Assembly (NCBI GenBank): GCA_020054055.1
Contig: JAGVLZ010000115.1
Coordinates: forward strand, 1-6,770
Reading direction: 5' to 3'
DNA from: Phycisphaerales bacterium
Lineage (GTDB): Bacteria > Planctomycetota > Phycisphaerae > Phycisphaerales > UBA1924
Length of the DNA stretch: 6,770 nt
The notes under the pieces: model-generated
The model's database searches: none
What the model saw: only the letters and a program-made list of their open reading frames with translations
What the model was told of the DNA's origin: nothing
Part shown: piece by piece, positions 3,828 through 6,770 of the stretch
Layout: each line of letters begins with the position of its first letter
Position numbering within the stretch: the first letter of the stretch is position 1
Translations under genes and position numbers: made by a program

Positions 3828-5972
3828 TTATTCAGCGCCTTCGAGCAACCGGCCAAGCCGCCGGACCTCCGCGTTGCGGGATTCCTCGTCCATCGCGGCG
3901 ATGGCGTCAACGAAGGCCTCGATCGAGGCGTAGCCCATCGTGGTGAGGGCGTCGCTGACGAGCGCGCCGGCCGACGCGGCGGACAGGTCGCCGTCGAGGT
4001 CCATCGTCGCGAAGCCGTCGCCGCCGCTGAGGAGCAGACCAGTTGCGCACGAGCCGCAAGGCGTAGCAAGGAAGTTCGCCTGCACGGCGGTGATGTCGGC
4101 GAAGTCCACATCGCCGTCGCGGTCGGCGTCGCCGGTCTTGAGGCAATGAGTCAGGCCGAACAAAGACAACACTTCGGTGATGTCCGCGAAGTTCACGCAG
4201 CCGTTGTCGTCGGCGTCCCCCTCTCCCGGGCCGTCGCAAATCTCGAACGTCAGCGGCGTTTGGGTGGAGACATCGGGGTCGTTCGCCGCGTCGAGGTGTG
4301 GCACATCGCTCTTGAGCACGGTGTGCGAGTTGACCACCCGTGGCCGAACGCGGTACTCGAACCCGCGCTGGAGGGTGATCTCCGGCTTGATGTTCACGAT
4401 GGTCGCGTTCGTCGAATCAACCGACTGGTCGGCGAAGCAGCCGCCGCTGAGCGCCGTCTGGTCCTGCCAGTCGAGTTCGGAGGTCGAGCCGATCCTGCGG
4501 CGTTCGACGATGAAGGGTGTCTGGCCACTGGTGGTGTCGATGTTCACGAGGCCGAGGTGGCGCGCCCGGATAGGCAGTCCGGGGCCGGGGCGCGCGTTCA
4601 TGTCGGTGATTGTTGAGTTGTGGATGGGAAAGGAGTCCTCGAGGTGCGCGCGGACGGGCAAGATGCACACGGCCCCGCCGCCGATCGACGATGCGGGTCG
4701 GCTGTAACCGTTGCCGTCCGTCGTGCCTGTCATGGTGATCGCTGGCGGGTTATTCGATGGTCCGGCCAGCAACTTGACCGGCCCGTCCCCCACACCGATC
4801 CCGCCACCCGGCGACGGCACGCTGAACGCGATCGTCCCGGTCAACATGAGCGCCGGGATAGAGATGACATTGCTGCTGCCGCCCTCTTCGAACTCCTGGA
4901 GCCAAATGTGCCCGCTCATCTCCCCCTGAAAAGTCATCTCGGGATTCGTATACGGGAAGGGCCCGAACGCCATCCTTTCGGCACGAATCTCGCCGGTGAA
5001 CACGCCGGTGTTGTTCGATGACTCCGTGTGTACACGGCCGATGTACTCGACGAACGAGTCGGAGTTCCCAGTGTCGGTCCCGCCAAGGAAGGCGTGAATC
5101 TGACTGCCGACGACATTGCAAATGGAGCGGTCGGAGCGGATCTCGATCGGGTTCTGAGCCGTGCCGACGGTTCCTGCTTGGAACTCAAGCCGCATGATGT
5201 CACCCGGCACGGGTGTGGTGCCGGGTGAAGGCTCCATCGTGACGTTGCCGGTGAGACTGCCACCGGCCACAGACTGGAGTTCGATGGTGCTCGCGTGCGC
5301 GTCCGCCGCGTTGCTTGGCTCTGCCCCAGGATGCATGGAACAGGTAATTGGTCCGCCCACATCTCCCGCTTGAGTTGTGATCGCCAGACGGTTGACGCCT
5401 GTGATGGCTCCCAGCGCACTGACTCCCGAAGCGCCGTCGAGGTATCCGGTTACAGTGACGTACCCCTCGCCGCTGCTAGCCGCCCACGGGTTCACGCTGA
5501 TATTCTCGACACCACGCAAGCGGCCTGTAGCCGCGTCCGAGCCAAGCACAACGCTGATCGAGTGATAGAACACCGCGGGACGAGTGATTGTGATCGAGTC
5601 GATGATCACGACCTCGTTCGGTGCATCGGGTGCGTCGGGATCGCGCTCGATGAGAAAACTGGTCGGGCAAAGATTGGCGCACGGAAATGGATTCGGGTTC
5701 GCCTGGAGCGTAATGATCCAGTGGTTCGGTTGACCCGGCACCGGATCGAGTGTCCAGTATTGGTCGAGTGGCGGATCGTTTTCCTTGTCCGTCGGGGCCG
5801 GGGTCTGCGTGATGATCGGCCTGGCCGAGCATTCAGCGCGAGAAAGGTGCATGATGAGCACGACGATGACGAAGAGAACTCGAAACGAGAGTGCCTTGTG
5901 ATTGTCTCCTGCTGCGGGCGGTGAATGAAGCAGCGAAGACAAAAGCCCAAACGCTACTCGCGCCGGGCACAT
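3828..5972 (-). CDS. Secreted protein with C-terminal dockerin module, function unknown
   Basis: No catalytic family recognised. From ATG 5972 it has 714 residues. A hydrophobic run FRVLFVIVVLI (30-40) followed by AECSA (46-50) looks like a signal peptide, preceded by an unusually long N-region. The body (about 60-580) is polar, beta-rich in style, Gly/Ser/Thr/Pro-rich, with scattered Cys (98, 102, 211, 285, 436, 512, 579). Residues 586-606 (DADDNGCVNFADITEVLSLFG) and 615-634 (DADRDGDVDFADITAVQANF) are two calcium-binding dockerin-type repeats. An extension of about 75 residues follows, with C639/C642, an EF-hand-like DLDGD (658-662) and an acidic helical end. The start is uncertain: ATG 5972 gives a 140-base overlap with the upstream gene and has no Shine-Dalgarno; GTG 5861 and ATG 5852 avoid most of it but delete the signal peptide. 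It is probably cotranscribed with the FGE-like gene and ends at the terminator at 3776-3802. Likely an extracellular or surface protein. Confidence 0.8.
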   Translation of the reverse strand: MCPARVAFGLLSSLLHSPPAAGDNHKALSFRVLFVIVVLIMHLSRAECSARPIITQTPAPTDKENDPPLDQYWTLDPVPGQPNHWIITLQANPNPFPCANLCPTSFLIERDPDAPDAPNEVVIIDSITITRPAVFYHSISVVLGSDAATGRLRGVENISVNPWAASSGEGYVTVTGYLDGASGVSALGAITGVNRLAITTQAGDVGGPITCSMHPGAEPSNAADAHASTIELQSVAGGSLTGNVTMEPSPGTTPVPGDIMRLEFQAGTVGTAQNPIEIRSDRSICNVVGSQIHAFLGGTDTGNSDSFVEYIGRVHTESSNNTGVFTGEIRAERMAFGPFPYTNPEMTFQGEMSGHIWLQEFEEGGSSNVISIPALMLTGTIAFSVPSPGGGIGVGDGPVKLLAGPSNNPPAITMTGTTDGNGYSRPASSIGGGAVCILPVRAHLEDSFPIHNSTITDMNARPGPGLPIRARHLGLVNIDTTSGQTPFIVERRRIGSTSELDWQDQTALSGGCFADQSVDSTNATIVNIKPEITLQRGFEYRVRPRVVNSHTVLKSDVPHLDAANDPDVSTQTPLTFEICDGPGEGDADDNGCVNFADITEVLSLFGLTHCLKTGDADRDGDVDFADITAVQANFLATPCGSCATGLLLSGGDGFATMDLDGDLSAASAGALVSDALTTMGYASIEAFVDAIAAMDEESRNAEVRRLGRLLEGAE
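5200..5228. repeat. 11-bp perfect inverted repeat inside the dockerin-protein gene
   Basis: TCACCCGGCAC (5200-5210) and GTGCCGGGTGA (5218-5228) are exact reverse complements around GGGTGTG. The segment encodes the near-symmetric Ser-Pro-Gly-Thr-Thr-Pro-Val-Pro-Gly-Asp turn, so it may only reflect Pro/Gly codon composition, but it would form a stable mRNA hairpin. Confidence 0.45.
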
Positions 5973-6770
5973 CGCGTGCAAGTCGAAATGCGTAAAGACT
6001 CTGCGGGTTCGATAGTGGTTTGACGGCATCGATTCGGTCCAGACCCTGGTCGATGCTCGGGAAATATGAACCGAGCCAACTCGATCCCTGAACGCGACGT
6101 CCTTGTGACAGTTCAGAATCGAATTGATTCACTTCAACCGTCTCCGACCATTCCGAAAAACCGCCCGACGTGTCCCACAATCCCCAAGGAGATCGCACAT
6201 CCCGATACGCCGCGACCTCGGGGAGCGGGAAAGCGAACCGCCCCCCGGTGCTTGTCTGTCCGCCCTCTTCGGGTGGAGCGGGCGGAAAGGGGGCCGCGTC
6301 GGATGAGTTCGAGAAAAGCCAGTAGCCGGGCATCCCAGGGCCGTGGCGATCCGGGTCAAAGTGGGCTGCCTTCAAAAACTCCGCTTCGGTGGGGATCCAA
6401 TGACGAGCACTCGAATCATGGGTCTGCTGGTCCGAAAAACCGGGGTTATTTCCTGGCACGAATCCGAACGTACTGGTGTCATACGCCCCGCTCTCAAACG
6501 CTGCCTGATCCGGGCCCTTGTCGTTGTGCAGCCAGTTCACATACCGGGCCGCGTAGCGGAAACCAACCTGCACCGCGCGGTTCTCGTTCCCCGCCCCGAG
6601 GAAGTACTCCCCCTCGTTGTTGATCCCGACGGAGGTACTGATGAACTCCGCGTCCACCACATCGCTGGGAGGCACATAGGGGGCGTAGGCCTGCACGAAC
6701 TCGAACCACTCGGCCGCCGTCACTTCCGTCCGGCCGATCTGGTACTCGTAATCGACGCGCCCGACGAGGC
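5833..6770 (-). CDS. SUMF1/FGE-sulfatase-fold protein without cysteines, PEP-CTERM-like tail (5' end outside window)
   Basis: The reading frame is open to the right edge; the first visible residues are VGRVDYEYQIGRTEVTAAEW, a typical start of the formylglycine-generating-enzyme/SUMF1-like domain, so the real start is upstream. The 311 visible residues carry family landmarks (numbered from the T-A-A-E-W Val as 1): R-Y-A-A-R-Y-V-N-W (57-64), WIPTEAEFLKAA (109-120), SPWGLWDTSGGFSEW (178-192) and RVQGSSW (210-216). Genuine FGE uses two cysteines shortly after its GGS motif; here there is no Cys in the visible part, so it is probably a binding or structural relative, not an oxidase. The end, VPGASSVWAFVFAASFTARSRR (252-273), resembles a PEP-CTERM sorting tail (short Pro motif, hydrophobic helix, basic cluster), but 23 further residues follow before TGA at 5833. 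It overlaps the next gene, the dockerin protein, and is probably cotranscribed with it. Likely exported and surface-associated. Confidence 0.85.
   Translation of the reverse strand, partial: LVGRVDYEYQIGRTEVTAAEWFEFVQAYAPYVPPSDVVDAEFISTSVGINNEGEYFLGAGNENRAVQVGFRYAARYVNWLHNDKGPDQAAFESGAYDTSTFGFVPGNNPGFSDQQTHDSSARHWIPTEAEFLKAAHFDPDRHGPGMPGYWLFSNSSDAAPFPPAPPEEGGQTSTGGRFAFPLPEVAAYRDVRSPWGLWDTSGGFSEWSETVEVNQFDSELSQGRRVQGSSWLGSYFPSIDQGLDRIDAVKPLSNPQSLYAFRLARDVPGASSVWAFVFAASFTARSRRQSQGTLVSSSLRHRRAHHAPFSR
5906..5910 (-). promoter_or_regulatory. Orphan Shine-Dalgarno-like AGGAG
   Basis: On the minus strand GCAGGAGACAATCAC sits just before the codons of the dockerin protein's apparent signal peptide (Lys-Ala-Leu-Ser-Phe-Arg...). 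It is well placed for a start near 5897-5902, but no ATG, GTG or TTG exists there in the right frame. It also falls in the C-terminal coding part of the upstream gene. Confidence 0.3.

Noticed and set aside
2681..4616. Overlapping plus-strand open frames of 379 and 358 codons opposite lgt and the dockerin gene
   Set aside because: Antisense shadows; composition biased to Arg/Glu/Asp/Val, and they cross the hairpin repeats and terminator.
6066..6623. Open frame of 185 codons on the plus strand
   Set aside because: Antisense to the SUMF1/FGE-like gene, no recognisable motif.
1..6770. A new defence or multi-gene biosynthetic system
   Set aside because: The genes are mostly recognisable housekeeping or surface proteins with independent transcription; only the FGE-like and dockerin pair is linked, and nothing indicates defence, toxin-antitoxin or retroelement function.

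Overview
The window looks like a stretch of chromosome from a Planctomycetota bacterium, most likely of the Phycisphaerae type. Three things point there: high GC content, a secreted protein ending in a two-repeat dockerin module whose repeats read D-A-D-x-(D/N)-G-x-V-x-F-A-D-I-T, and a neighbouring sulfatase-modifying-factor-like protein with a degenerate PEP-CTERM-like tail. This is inferred from protein style only; no rRNA or other marker gene is present.

Layout, left to right. (1) 1-695, minus strand: the N-terminal half of an MFS-type transporter resembling the NTP/NDP-exchange group, running off the left edge. (2) 696-853: a divergent intergenic region with a 7-bp hairpin and a doubled GC-rich palindrome. 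(3) 854-2047, plus: a Tat-exported extended short-chain dehydrogenase/epimerase-like protein. (4) 2215-2547, plus: a thioredoxin with the unusual active site C-M-P-C, with a good Shine-Dalgarno and a plausible extended -10 promoter. (5) 2528-3568, minus: lgt, the prolipoprotein diacylglyceryl transferase, convergent with trxA and overlapping it by 20 bp. (6) 3569-3827: a noncoding region with three related hairpin repeats of 13-4-13 architecture (two in tandem, one inverted), followed by a good intrinsic terminator for the gene to the right. (7) 3828-about 5972, minus: a large secreted dockerin-module protein of unknown function. (8) 5833-6770, minus: a cysteine-free SUMF1/FGE-like protein with a PEP-CTERM-like tail, cut by the right edge.

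Genes 7 and 8 are head-to-tail on the minus strand, overlap, and probably form one transcription unit for surface or extracellular proteins ending at the 3776-3802 terminator. lgt, trxA, the SDR and the transporter look like ordinary, separately transcribed genes, although lgt, the Tat-exported SDR and the two secreted proteins all belong to envelope biology. I see no defence system, mobile element, CRISPR array, tRNA or rRNA, and no convincing new multi-gene system. The most distinctive features are the hairpin repeat family beside lgt, the cysteine-less FGE-like protein, the start-site problem at the overlap of genes 7 and 8, and the CMPC thioredoxin.
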